DNA of 6,548 nucleotides from Rhodospirillaceae bacterium (GTDB taxonomy: Bacteria; Pseudomonadota; Alphaproteobacteria; Thalassobaculales; Thalassobaculaceae), in contig PCAV01000058.1 in NCBI GenBank assembly GCA_002730675.1, forward strand, positions 14,688 through 21,235, in the 5' to 3' direction. The position numbers and the translations under genes were made by a program. The notes under the pieces were generated by a model. That model saw only the letters and a list, made by a program, of their open reading frames with translations. It did no database searches and was not told where the DNA came from. Below are positions 1 through 6,479 of this stretch, one piece after another; the first letter of the stretch is position 1, and each line of letters opens with the position of its first letter.

Positions 1-803
1 AAATCCAGATCTATTCCGGTTTCTGAAATTGTCATTTCACAAACTAAATCTAATTCTTTTTCGAACCCATCGATGCGCATGGAATTTTTATATTTACCAA
101 ACTTTAGACCTTTAACCTCCTCTAGCATTCCGCTTTTAGACGTTTCAATGATGTGATTGCTTAAATGCTCAAGACTCGACATCCCAAATTCGTCCATCAT
201 GGCAACAAGCCGACGCCCCCCTACTTCATTACATGAAGCAAGAGAATATAAATCACCTTCCACCTCCACCGGATTTCGCACATTCGCTCTAATGATAGAA
301 AAGATAATCTCTGAAAATTTTCCTTTTTTTGCCAGCGGCATGATAGGAATATTTAAGCCTTCTTCATAGACTTGTCTTCCGTCAGCACCAAAGCCTCTCC
401 CCCCGACATCAACAACGTGAGTAGTACAAGCGAAAATTGCAACCGCCTCTCCATTTCGGAACGTTGGTGTAACGACGGTAAAATCGTTTAAATGACCAGT
501 TCCCTTCCAAGGGTCGTTAGTCACATAAACATCGCCCTCTTCCATCTTTTTAAGAGGAAAAATTTCTAAAAAAGATCCTACCGACGCAGCCATTGCATTG
601 ACATGACCCGGCGTGCCGGTGACCGCCTGGGCAAGCATTCTCCCATCACAATCAAACACCCCTGCCGAGATGTCCCCAGCCTCGCGGGCGGCTGTTGAAA
701 ATGCAGTTCTAACCAATACTTGGGCCTGCTCCTCAACAACCGAGAGAATTCGATTCCATTGAATTTGAAGATTAATTTGCTCAAGAGCGTTATTTACCGT
801 CAT
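1..803 (-). CDS. hyuB: Hydantoinase B/oxoprolinase family protein (HyuB-type), 3' end beyond the left edge
   Basis: This is the N-terminal 267 codons of a HyuB subunit; family members are commonly over 500 residues, so roughly half is present. HyuB proteins pair with HyuA in ATP-dependent enzymes that open cyclic amides (N-methylhydantoin, 5-oxoproline) or, in relatives, carboxylate ketones; they are cytoplasmic. Visible family blocks are ARTAF-like VRTAFSTAAREAGD at about 31-44, the GHVNAM block at 66-71, GDVYVTNDPWKGTGHLND at 90-107, and HVVDVGGRGFGADGRQVYEEG at about 129-149. In the last block many HyuB proteins have HHxDIGG, while here it reads HVVDVGG, so the second His is Val; this looks like a subgroup trait rather than damage. 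The ATG at 803 follows AGGAG (815-811) with a 7-nt spacer, and an in-frame TAG lies just upstream. It starts 15 bp after the hyuA stop, which implies co-transcription and co-translation. Family is certain; substrate is not. Confidence 0.93.
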   Translation of the reverse strand, partial: MTVNNALEQINLQIQWNRILSVVEEQAQVLVRTAFSTAAREAGDISAGVFDCDGRMLAQAVTGTPGHVNAMAASVGSFLEIFPLKKMEEGDVYVTNDPWKGTGHLNDFTVVTPTFRNGEAVAIFACTTHVVDVGGRGFGADGRQVYEEGLNIPIMPLAKKGKFSEIIFSIIRANVRNPVEVEGDLYSLASCNEVGGRRLVAMMDEFGMSSLEHLSNHIIETSKSGMLEEVKGLKFGKYKNSMRIDGFEKELDLVCEMTISETGIDLD

Positions 804-818
804 GAAATAACTCCTAGT

Positions 819-2891
819 CTAGTCTTTCTCTATTACGAGATGTCCGAATTCATTTAATTGGAAGGAATAACCACTCGGTATGATAGTAGTGGTCTGAGTT
901 TCGACAACTGCTGCCGGCCCAAAATTTTCTGCGTGTGAACCCAATTCATTTCTTTGATAGACAGTGGCTTCAACGAAATCTGACAAGGAAGGGTCAAATA
1001 ACTTCCGTGTACCCCCAAAACTGGAGGCCGAATTACTATCAACCTTTGTAAGCGCCTGGATCGGCGGCTGTCCGGGCGCGCTTACAGAAAGTGTCCAGCT
1101 CAGGATCTCTGGTTTTTGGCCAGGTACAGATCTGCCATAAAGATTTGAATATTCACTTTCAAATAATTCACGCAGTGTATCTGCATCCTTTGCTTCTAAC
1201 TCGCGCACAGGAACTGGCACCACAATTTCGTGCCCCTGTCCCTCGTATCGCATGTAAGCCAGCCTTTGCTCCTTCAGCTCGGATGCATCTGATCCGGAAG
1301 TTACAATTTCTCTCGCTTCTTCAGACATCTCTTTCATGAGCTCATTCACAATATCCGGATCGAAATACTGCAAGCTCATGTAACGACTTCTAACAACCTC
1401 GTAGGATATTGGAGCTCTCAAAAAGCCAATTGCAGAACCTACTCCCGCGCCTGCCGGGATAATGACCTTATTAATATCAAGTTTTTCCGCAAGTCTAAGA
1501 GCATGTAGCGGCGCTGCTCCACCAAACGCAATCATTGATCTAGCACTTATATCTTTTCCCCATTCGATAGCGTGAACTCTAGCAGCGTTCGCCATGTTTT
1601 CATCGACAATTTCCGAAACCCCAAAAGCTGAAAGAGAACTATCCAAGGATAATTGATCGCCAACCGCCTTTTGAAGTACCAAGTCTGCCTTCTCCGGAGC
1701 GAGTTTAACAGCTCCACCAGCAAAATCCTTAGGGTCTATTCGTCCCAAGATGACATCTGCATCAGTAACGGTAGCATCCAGTCCACCTTGACCATAACAA
1801 GCGGGACCAGGAGATGCTCCTGAGCTTTCGGGCCCCACTGATATCCGTTTCATGTCGTCAACCTTTGCGATAGAGCCTCCACCTGCCCCTATTTCTACCA
1901 TTTCAATGGCCGGAATGCGAAGTGGTAGGCCGCTTCCCTTTAGATTTCTATAGACACGAGCCACTTCAAAAGTCCTCGTCATTTGAGGTGTATAATCATC
2001 AATTAGACAGATTTTTGCCGTCGTACCTCCCATATCAAACGATAACACATTGTCTATCCCACATTCTTTCGCGATTTCTGTTGCTAAAATAGCGCCGCCA
2101 GCTGGTCCTGACTCAACCAATCGAACAGGAAATTTTATTGATGTATCGAGTGTTGTTAAACCACCCCCAGAAGTCATTAACAAAAATGGGCACATTAAGC
2201 CCATTGATTGCAAAGCCTCATCAAGCTTTGTCAAATAACGCGACATCAAAGGCTGAACATAGGCATTAGCACATGCCGTAGACTGTCGTTCATATTCTCT
2301 TATTTCGGGGCAAACTTGACTTGAGAGCGTTATAGAAAGATCTGGTCGAGCAGCTGATAGACGCTCAGCTATTTTTTCCTCATGCATCGAATTTGCGTAG
2401 GAATGGATCAAACCGATTGCGATTGCTTCGATTTGATTCTTGTCAATCATTGGAAGTAATTGCTCTATTGATTTATCTTCCAATTGAATTAACACCTCTC
2501 CATTTACGTTCATTCTTTCCCTAATTCCCCAACGCAAATACCTTGGCACCAACGGCTTGGGACGATCTATGTTGATATCATACTGTTCAAACCTGTTCTC
2601 TTGCGCCATTTCAACAGAATCTCTCAGCCCTTCAGTGGTTATCAAAGCGACTTTTGCACCTTTACGCTCTATCAATGCATTAGTTGCTAGTGTTGTACCG
2701 TGAATTAAAATTTTGATTTCACTCGGCGAGATATTTGCTTCTGTTAGGGCAGACTGTATACCGCTCAATACTCCTTCTTCGGGTTTGTCAGGAGTTGTCA
2801 GTACTTTTTTAGTGGTCATACCCTCGGCGTGCTCAAGTGCTATATCCGTAAATGTCCCGCCAACATCGACTGCTATTCTAACGTTATCCAT
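819..2891 (-). CDS. hyuA: Hydantoinase/oxoprolinase family protein, A subunit (HyuA-type)
   Basis: A complete 690-residue protein of the usual HyuA length. HyuA is the ATP-binding subunit of the ASKHA (actin-like ATPase) fold that phosphorylates the substrate amide or enolate; with HyuB it forms N-methylhydantoinase, 5-oxoprolinase or acetone/acetophenone carboxylase-type enzymes. Visible motifs, numbered from the ATG at 2891: phosphate-binding GGTFTD 11-16, HGTTLATNAL 64-73, ESGPAGGA 260-267, second phosphate loop FDMGGTTAK 285-293, GAGGGS 335-340, SGASPGPACYG 357-367, TDADV 376-380 and FGGAAPLHA 456-464, followed by the HyuA C-terminal domain from about 500. No signal peptide or membrane segment is apparent. 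The open frame extends six codons further to a TTG at 2909, but the ATG at 2891 has AGGTGA (2901-2896) directly upstream and puts DNVRIAVDVGG at the N-terminus as is normal. It sits between the acyl-CoA ligase (56 bp) and hyuB (15 bp). Hydantoin, oxoproline or ketone specificity cannot be read from the sequence. Confidence 0.94.
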   Translation of the reverse strand: MDNVRIAVDVGGTFTDIALEHAEGMTTKKVLTTPDKPEEGVLSGIQSALTEANISPSEIKILIHGTTLATNALIERKGAKVALITTEGLRDSVEMAQENRFEQYDINIDRPKPLVPRYLRWGIRERMNVNGEVLIQLEDKSIEQLLPMIDKNQIEAIAIGLIHSYANSMHEEKIAERLSAARPDLSITLSSQVCPEIREYERQSTACANAYVQPLMSRYLTKLDEALQSMGLMCPFLLMTSGGGLTTLDTSIKFPVRLVESGPAGGAILATEIAKECGIDNVLSFDMGGTTAKICLIDDYTPQMTRTFEVARVYRNLKGSGLPLRIPAIEMVEIGAGGGSIAKVDDMKRISVGPESSGASPGPACYGQGGLDATVTDADVILGRIDPKDFAGGAVKLAPEKADLVLQKAVGDQLSLDSSLSAFGVSEIVDENMANAARVHAIEWGKDISARSMIAFGGAAPLHALRLAEKLDINKVIIPAGAGVGSAIGFLRAPISYEVVRSRYMSLQYFDPDIVNELMKEMSEEAREIVTSGSDASELKEQRLAYMRYEGQGHEIVVPVPVRELEAKDADTLRELFESEYSNLYGRSVPGQKPEILSWTLSVSAPGQPPIQALTKVDSNSASSFGGTRKLFDPSLSDFVEATVYQRNELGSHAENFGPAAVVETQTTTIIPSGYSFQLNEFGHLVIEKD

Positions 2892-2895
2892 AAAT

Positions 2896-2901
2896 TCACC
2901 T
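2896..2901 (-). promoter_or_regulatory. Shine-Dalgarno site that fixes the hyuA start
   Basis: On the minus strand AGGTGA lies four bases before the ATG at 2891. It sits inside the reading frame that would begin at the TTG at 2909, so it favours the shorter, ATG-initiated product. Confidence 0.7.
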
Positions 2902-2947
2902 GTTTCCAAAAACTAATGTACTTATTTATTTCAGACCCTGTCGCTTT

Positions 2948-4594
2948 TTAACTTGCACTATGCTCAAATTTATAGTCCTTAAATTGTTCTCTTAACGTCA
3001 TTTTGGAGATTTTCCCGGTCGCGGTGTGAGGTAATTCTTCGACAAACACAACATCATCTGGCAACCACCATTTTGCAACTTTATCATTCAGATATTCATG
3101 GATATCCTCTAAATTTAAAGTGACATCATTTTCAGTAACAGCAATCAGAAGCGGCCTTTCACCCCATTGGGGATGATACGCCGAGATAACTGCACATTCC
3201 ATGATTGATGGATGTCCTTGTGCAGCATTTTCTAAATCGATCGAACTGATCCATTCTCCCCCAGACTTAATTAAGTCCTTAGTTCTGTCGACCAACATCA
3301 TAAAACCTTCTGGCGTTATTCTGGCAACATCACCCGTTTTTAACCATCCATCTTCGGTCATAGCTGCAACACTTGCTTCTTCGTCCTCATGGTATCCATC
3401 GATTATTGCATGTCCCTTAACCTGCAACTCACCAAATGCTTTACCATCATGCGGTAATAATTTGCCATCTTCCCCAACAATTCTCATATCCACCGTATAC
3501 ATACGGCGGCCTTGATATGTTTTTAATTCTACCTTTTCATCAAAGGATAATTCTTTGGCTTGGGAGCCTAGGGTCGTAGTCGATCCTACGGGACTACATT
3601 CAGTCATGCCCCACCCATGGGTGACATCAACACCAAACTCTTTTTCAAGTTCCTGAATCATTGATCTTGGCACCGCAGACCCTCCTGAAAGCATGAATGA
3701 GAAATCTTGAGGTTTTCTTTTTTGTTTTCTCATTTCTGCCAACAGGCCCAGCCAGATTGTTGGTACTCCCCAAGCTGCTTTTACTCTTTCTCTGTCCATT
3801 AAAGAAAAAAGACTAGCACCATCGAGTGCAGCACCCGGAAACACTAATTTTGCTCCAACTAAAGGCACCGCAAATGGGAGCCCCCAGGCGTTTGCATGAA
3901 ATAGTGGCACAACCGGAAGAACCGTCGAAGATGGCGTAAGCCCAACATCTGCAGCAAATGTAAGCATGCCAAAAGTGTGCAGTAGTATTGAACGGTGAGA
4001 GTATAGTACACCCTTTGGATTACCTGTCGTCCCAGAAGTATAGCATAAAGATGAAGCTGCTCTTTCGTCTAAATTTGGCCAACTTATAGTTGATGCCTCG
4101 GAGGAAATTAGTTCTTCAAAACACAACGGTTTAGGCAAAGACGTGTCAGGCATATCGCCTTTATTACAAAGAATAACGTATATCAAATCATTCGGGAGGC
4201 GATCGACTAATTTTTCCACGATCGGAACGAACGTTTGATCAATAAATATTATGCGGTCTTTTGCATGATTTATGACATAGATAATTTGGTCAGCAAACAA
4301 ACGAGGATTTATTGTGTGGCACACCGCTCCTATGCCAGTAACAGCGTAGTATAACTCAAAATGCCGATACCCATTCCATGCCAAGGTGGCAACCCGATCA
4401 CCTTCGTTTACACCTAACTTTTTAAGCGCATTAGCAAGCTGAGAGGTTCGTCTATGGGAGTCAGCATACGTATACCTATGAATATTTCCTTCAACAGTCT
4501 GCGACACTATTTCAGAAGAGCTTCTCACATCTGCTGCATAATCGATTATACTTGAAATTAGTAATGGCATATCCATCATACGACCATTAAGCAT
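2948..4594 (-). CDS. AMP-forming acyl-CoA ligase (DmdB / long-chain fatty-acid-CoA ligase type)
   Basis: A complete 548-residue member of the ANL superfamily, of normal length. It activates a carboxylic acid with ATP to an acyl-adenylate and transfers the acyl group to CoA, releasing AMP and PPi; it is cytoplasmic. Visible core motifs: P-loop YTSGTTGNPKG 185-195, FHANAWGLP 232-240, GWGMTE 327-332, TGD 420-422, RTKD 437-440 followed by the hinge/A8 KSGGEWIS 443-450, and PHTATGKISK at 522-531 with catalytic Lys at about 528. The start PLLISS, the VATLAWNGYRH block (about 68-78) and the tail KWWLPDDVVFVEELPHTATGK are the hallmarks of the group often annotated as 3-methylmercaptopropionyl-CoA ligase (DmdB) or medium/long-chain FadD. 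Substrate calls in this group are unreliable and no other DMSP gene is present. The ATG at 4594 has GGGAG (4605-4601) with a 6-nt spacer; internal Met codons 6, 7 and 9 lack comparable sites. It is the first gene of the ligase-hyuA-hyuB unit. Confidence 0.93.
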   Translation of the reverse strand: MLNGRMMDMPLLISSIIDYAADVRSSSEIVSQTVEGNIHRYTYADSHRRTSQLANALKKLGVNEGDRVATLAWNGYRHFELYYAVTGIGAVCHTINPRLFADQIIYVINHAKDRIIFIDQTFVPIVEKLVDRLPNDLIYVILCNKGDMPDTSLPKPLCFEELISSEASTISWPNLDERAASSLCYTSGTTGNPKGVLYSHRSILLHTFGMLTFAADVGLTPSSTVLPVVPLFHANAWGLPFAVPLVGAKLVFPGAALDGASLFSLMDRERVKAAWGVPTIWLGLLAEMRKQKRKPQDFSFMLSGGSAVPRSMIQELEKEFGVDVTHGWGMTECSPVGSTTTLGSQAKELSFDEKVELKTYQGRRMYTVDMRIVGEDGKLLPHDGKAFGELQVKGHAIIDGYHEDEEASVAAMTEDGWLKTGDVARITPEGFMMLVDRTKDLIKSGGEWISSIDLENAAQGHPSIMECAVISAYHPQWGERPLLIAVTENDVTLNLEDIHEYLNDKVAKWWLPDDVVFVEELPHTATGKISKMTLREQFKDYKFEHSAS

Positions 4595-4633
4595 CGTGTT
4601 CTCCCTTACTCAAAAAAGCTTTTCACCCAATTT

Positions 4634-4662
4634 TTGATCATTAGGGAAAATCAATATATTGA
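4634..4662. repeat. Operator-like palindrome cluster upstream of the ligase
   Basis: A perfect 12-bp palindrome TCAATATATTGA lies at 4651-4662. Overlapping it, TTGAT (4634-4638) and ATCAA (4650-4654) form an inverted repeat with an 11-base spacer, the T-N11-A geometry typical of LysR-family sites. The symmetry is plain in the sequence; that it binds a protein is inference, and the AT-rich context raises the chance of coincidence. Confidence 0.35.
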
Positions 4663-4693
4663 CCAATAAAAAATTACCTCATCCGTGCAAAAA

Positions 4694-4723
4694 TTTATCG
4701 AAACGGCGAAAGCCTAATGACAA
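4694..4723 (-). promoter_or_regulatory. Candidate sigma-70-like promoter for the ligase-hyuA-hyuB unit
   Basis: On the minus strand TTGTCA (4723-4718, five of six to the -35 consensus) is followed after 18 bases by GATAAA (4699-4694, four of six to the -10 consensus). A start near 4687 would give a leader of roughly 90 bases that carries the palindromes at 4634-4662. Matches this weak arise by chance in AT-rich DNA, so this is only a candidate. Confidence 0.3.
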
Positions 4724-4771
4724 GTCTTTCCAAACTGGAATATACCACCTTTTAACCGTTCAATTCGCTGA

Positions 4772-5560
4772 TTATTTTTCAAACAAAGAAGATAGCTCAC
4801 TGGTAACTTCTTGATCTGTAATACTTCGCGTTAAAAACGATACTGAAACTCGATTGGACCTTAGAACCGAAATATCTTCATCATCACCTGGATGACCGTG
4901 GTCTTTAGAAAGATAAAGCCACATATACTCTTGCTGGCGAAGATCTATACGCTTCTCTATCAAGGGACTAACACTCGTGGAATATCCCTGTTGAGAGACC
5001 GAGACACCTTCGACTTCATCTGACGGTACTGCAGGAACATTGATATTAGGGACAAACTTCCAAGGCCAATTTTTATTTTTAATTAATATTTGTAGTATTT
5101 CAGGAAGCCACTTATGTGATGTCTCCCAAGGTATAGTATCTCTTTCCTTCCATGCCTGGCTAAGCGCAACACCAGGCAACCCTATTACGTTCGCAGTCAT
5201 CGCGGCGCCAACCGTACCGCTAAACCCAACATCCCCTCCGATGTTCACTCCAGCATTTACACCTGACAATACTAAATCAACTTTTTTATCTTTTAATAGT
5301 TCACCAACTCCAACCATCACACAATCTGCTGGTGAACCAGACACCGAATACCTTTTGCCGCCATGAGTAGTTATTCGCAGTGGCTTATGAAGATTAATCT
5401 GCCTAGATCCGCCACTGTAATCCGTATCTGGTGCAACAGTCCAAACTTCCTTGGCAATAACGCCTGCAACTTGTTCCGCAATTCTTAACCCGGGCGCGTC
5501 TATACCATCGTCATTTGTAACCAAAACACGTTCTAATAATTCAAAATTAGCAATAGGCAT
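4772..5560 (-). CDS. surE: SurE-family 5'/3'-nucleotidase
   Basis: A complete 262-residue SurE homologue, close to the usual length of about 250. SurE enzymes are cytoplasmic, divalent-metal-dependent phosphatases that dephosphorylate nucleoside 5'- and 3'-monophosphates and some short polyphosphates. The N-terminal VLVTNDDGIDAPG gives the metal-binding Asp pair at 17-18. Ser49 in YSGGS and Asn102 in SGVNAG match the remaining conserved metal ligands, and SGSPADCV (74-81) and FSGTVGAAM (113-121) are family blocks. About eight extra residues precede the usual start, but no Met lies nearer the motif and the ATG at 5560 has AAGGA (5573-5569) upstream with an 8-nt spacer. Classical SurE genes sit beside pcm, serS or rpoS; this one lies among catabolic genes, which suggests a specialised paralogue. 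In the C-terminal third the typical TDxxAxxxGYVSVTPL block is altered (EDISVLRSNRVSVSFLT). Phosphatase family is secure; substrate and role in the cluster are unknown. Confidence 0.92.
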   Translation of the reverse strand: MPIANFELLERVLVTNDDGIDAPGLRIAEQVAGVIAKEVWTVAPDTDYSGGSRQINLHKPLRITTHGGKRYSVSGSPADCVMVGVGELLKDKKVDLVLSGVNAGVNIGGDVGFSGTVGAAMTANVIGLPGVALSQAWKERDTIPWETSHKWLPEILQILIKNKNWPWKFVPNINVPAVPSDEVEGVSVSQQGYSTSVSPLIEKRIDLRQQEYMWLYLSKDHGHPGDDEDISVLRSNRVSVSFLTRSITDQEVTSELSSLFEK

Positions 5561-5568
5561 GTAAAGAA

Positions 5569-5598
5569 TCCTTCATTTTTAAAATATAAAAGGAGGAG
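5569..5598 (-). promoter_or_regulatory. surE ribosome-binding site with an upstream anti-Shine-Dalgarno tract
   Basis: In the surE leader the minus strand reads CTCCTCCT (5598-5591), running into TTTT, and then, after a loop, the surE Shine-Dalgarno AAGGA (5573-5569). TCCTT (5594-5590) can pair with AAGGA across a 16-base loop, which would hide the ribosome-binding site. The stem is only five base pairs, so regulation is a possibility and not a conclusion. Confidence 0.3.
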
Positions 5599-5606
5599 AA
5601 AATTTT

Positions 5607-5636
5607 TTGATATTTATGACGCTTTTAAACTAAACT
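5607..5636 (+). promoter_or_regulatory. Candidate sigma-70-like promoter for the SDR genes
   Basis: TTGATA (5607-5612, five of six to consensus) and TAAACT (5631-5636, four of six) are separated by 18 bases. Transcription would start near 5643, about 30 bases before the SDR ATG, and the -10 element overlaps the inverted repeat at 5630-5652, a position suited to a repressor. The match is moderate and unproven. Confidence 0.35.
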
Positions 5637-5652
5637 AAATGTCTCGGTTTAG
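5630..5652. repeat. Inverted repeat CTAAAC-N11-GTTTAG in the divergent promoter region
   Basis: Six-base arms at 5630-5635 and 5647-5652 are perfect complements with an 11-base spacer. Further overlapping symmetric pairs are TGTCT (5640-5644) with AGACA (5655-5659) and TCTCG (5642-5646) with CGAGA (5661-5665). The left arm also forms part of a short tandem AAACT repeat. The layout is operator-like; no regulator gene is in the window to pair with it. Confidence 0.4.
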
Positions 5653-5673
5653 ATAGACAACGAGAAGCTTTTT

Positions 5674-6438
5674 ATGGAAAGATTAAACAACAAAATTGGT
5701 TTAATAACTGGTGCAGCATCTGGAATAGGATTAGCAACTTGCGAATTATTACTACAGAATGGTGCCACAATCATAATGTCAGATTTATCCAACAGTGCGG
5801 GTCGTCAAAAAGCCGACCAATTTGGCACGCGTGCTTCTTTTGAGACACTTGATGTCACATCTGAGAAAGATTGGATAGATATATCAAATAAAATAGAAAA
5901 AAAGTATTCTGGGCTAGACTTTATTATTAATAATGCGGGCGTCGGCACCCCGGGTTCAATTGAAGACACAACTCTCGAGCAATGGAGACAAATTCACGCA
6001 GTTAATTCTGAGGGCCCGTTTTTGGGATGTAAATACGGAATAGAGCTTATTAAACAAAATGGCCGTGGTGGTTCAATTGTAAATATATCTAGTGTCGCAG
6101 GAATTATTGGCGCGCCAAATCTTGCAGCTTACTGTTCTTCGAAAGCTTCCGTAAGACTACTTACTAAATCGGTAGCATTACACTGTGCGAGAAAGGGGTA
6201 TGGGATAAGATGCAATTCAGTTCACCCTTCCTACACGGACACCCCAATGGTTGATGAGATTGTATCTGCGCACCGAAACCCCATGCAATATAAAATCGCA
6301 CTTGAGGCTGCGTCACCAATGGGGCGTTTAGGGACGCCGCTCGATATCGCAGGAGCGGTTGTATATTTAGTTAGCGATGAAGCAAAATTTGTAAACGGGA
6401 CTGAAATTGTTGTAGACGGGGGCTTAACAGCCACCTAA
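5674..6438 (+). CDS. Short-chain dehydrogenase/reductase (SDR), classical type
   Basis: A complete 254-residue classical SDR that interconverts a secondary alcohol and a ketone with a nicotinamide cofactor; cytoplasmic. The Rossmann motif TGAASGIG is at 12-19, Asp37 ends the second beta strand (favouring NAD(H) over NADP(H)), DVT is at 60-62 and NNAG at 86-89. The catalytic tetrad is Asn111, Ser140, Tyr153 and Lys157 (YCSSK), and the C-terminal VVDGG is usual. The stretch LAAYCSSKASVRLLTKSVALHCARKGYGIR (150 onward) resembles cyclopentanol/cyclohexanol dehydrogenase and similar alicyclic-alcohol enzymes, and also many proteins annotated as 3-oxoacyl-ACP reductase or glucose 1-dehydrogenase, so the substrate is open. 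The usual HPGYxxTPM appears as HPSYTDTPM. The ATG at 5674 has only a weak GAGA (5662-5665) upstream, but no better start exists. By eye it is more AT-rich than hyuA. A second SDR follows after 41 bp. Confidence 0.93.
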   Translation: MERLNNKIGLITGAASGIGLATCELLLQNGATIIMSDLSNSAGRQKADQFGTRASFETLDVTSEKDWIDISNKIEKKYSGLDFIINNAGVGTPGSIEDTTLEQWRQIHAVNSEGPFLGCKYGIELIKQNGRGGSIVNISSVAGIIGAPNLAAYCSSKASVRLLTKSVALHCARKGYGIRCNSVHPSYTDTPMVDEIVSAHRNPMQYKIALEAASPMGRLGTPLDIAGAVVYLVSDEAKFVNGTEIVVDGGLTAT

Positions 6439-6479
6439 CTTTAAAATAACGGAAAAGCTTAAGAAATAGGGATCCAGTG

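Larger units (their letters stand above)
4595..4771. other. 177-bp intergenic region between surE and the acyl-CoA ligase
   Basis: No open frame with gene-like features is seen on either strand. The region is AT-rich. It holds a weak sigma-70-like promoter candidate pointing to the ligase (4694-4723), a cluster of short palindromes at 4634-4662, a symmetric AAAAGCTTTT at 4614-4623, and the ligase Shine-Dalgarno sequence at 4601-4605. No GC-rich stem followed by a T run is seen after surE, so read-through from surE into the ligase remains possible. Confidence 0.6.
5561..5673. other. Divergent intergenic region between surE and the first SDR gene
   Basis: These 113 bp must hold the start signals for the minus-strand surE and the plus-strand SDR gene. 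Visible elements are a purine tract AGGAGGAG at 5591-5598, a promoter candidate for the SDR at 5607-5636, a tandem AAACT repeat at 5628-5639 and several inverted repeats at 5630-5665. No convincing -35/-10 pair was found for surE. Confidence 0.6.

Noticed and set aside
157..784. Plus-strand frame at 157-369 and minus-strand frame at 578-784
   Set aside because: Both lie inside the continuous hyuB reading frame in another frame or strand, have no family motifs and no good ribosome-binding site; they are shadows.
854..2916. Small frames at 854-1042 (-), 1091-1339 (+), 2050-2238 (+) and 2713-2916 (+)
   Set aside because: All are covered by hyuA, whose motifs run unbroken through the region. None of them shows a recognisable domain.
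2892..2947. Possible terminator or promoter between ligase and hyuA
   Set aside because: The 56-bp gap shows no stable stem followed by a T run and no clear -35/-10 pair; it is an ordinary intra-operon spacer.
3201..3515. 104-residue plus-strand frame
   Set aside because: It is antisense to the C-terminal domain of the acyl-CoA ligase (hinge region), and its Pro/Ser-rich translation is typical of an antisense shadow.
5040..5366. 108-residue plus-strand frame
   Set aside because: It is antisense to the conserved core of surE, including the SGVNAG block; no independent gene signal.
6231..6434. 67-residue minus-strand frame
   Set aside because: Antisense to the C-terminus of the first SDR; no motif.
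4614..6460. AAGCTT recurring upstream of the ligase (4616-4621), first SDR (5665-5670) and second SDR (6455-6460)
   Set aside because: The hexamer also occurs inside hyuA and the first SDR, and a few copies are expected by chance in AT-rich DNA. Positions relative to the starts differ, so it is not a shared element.
6439..6479. Possible terminator between the two SDR genes
   Set aside because: No stem-loop with a T run is visible, and the second gene has its own good ribosome-binding site, so continuous transcription is the simpler reading.
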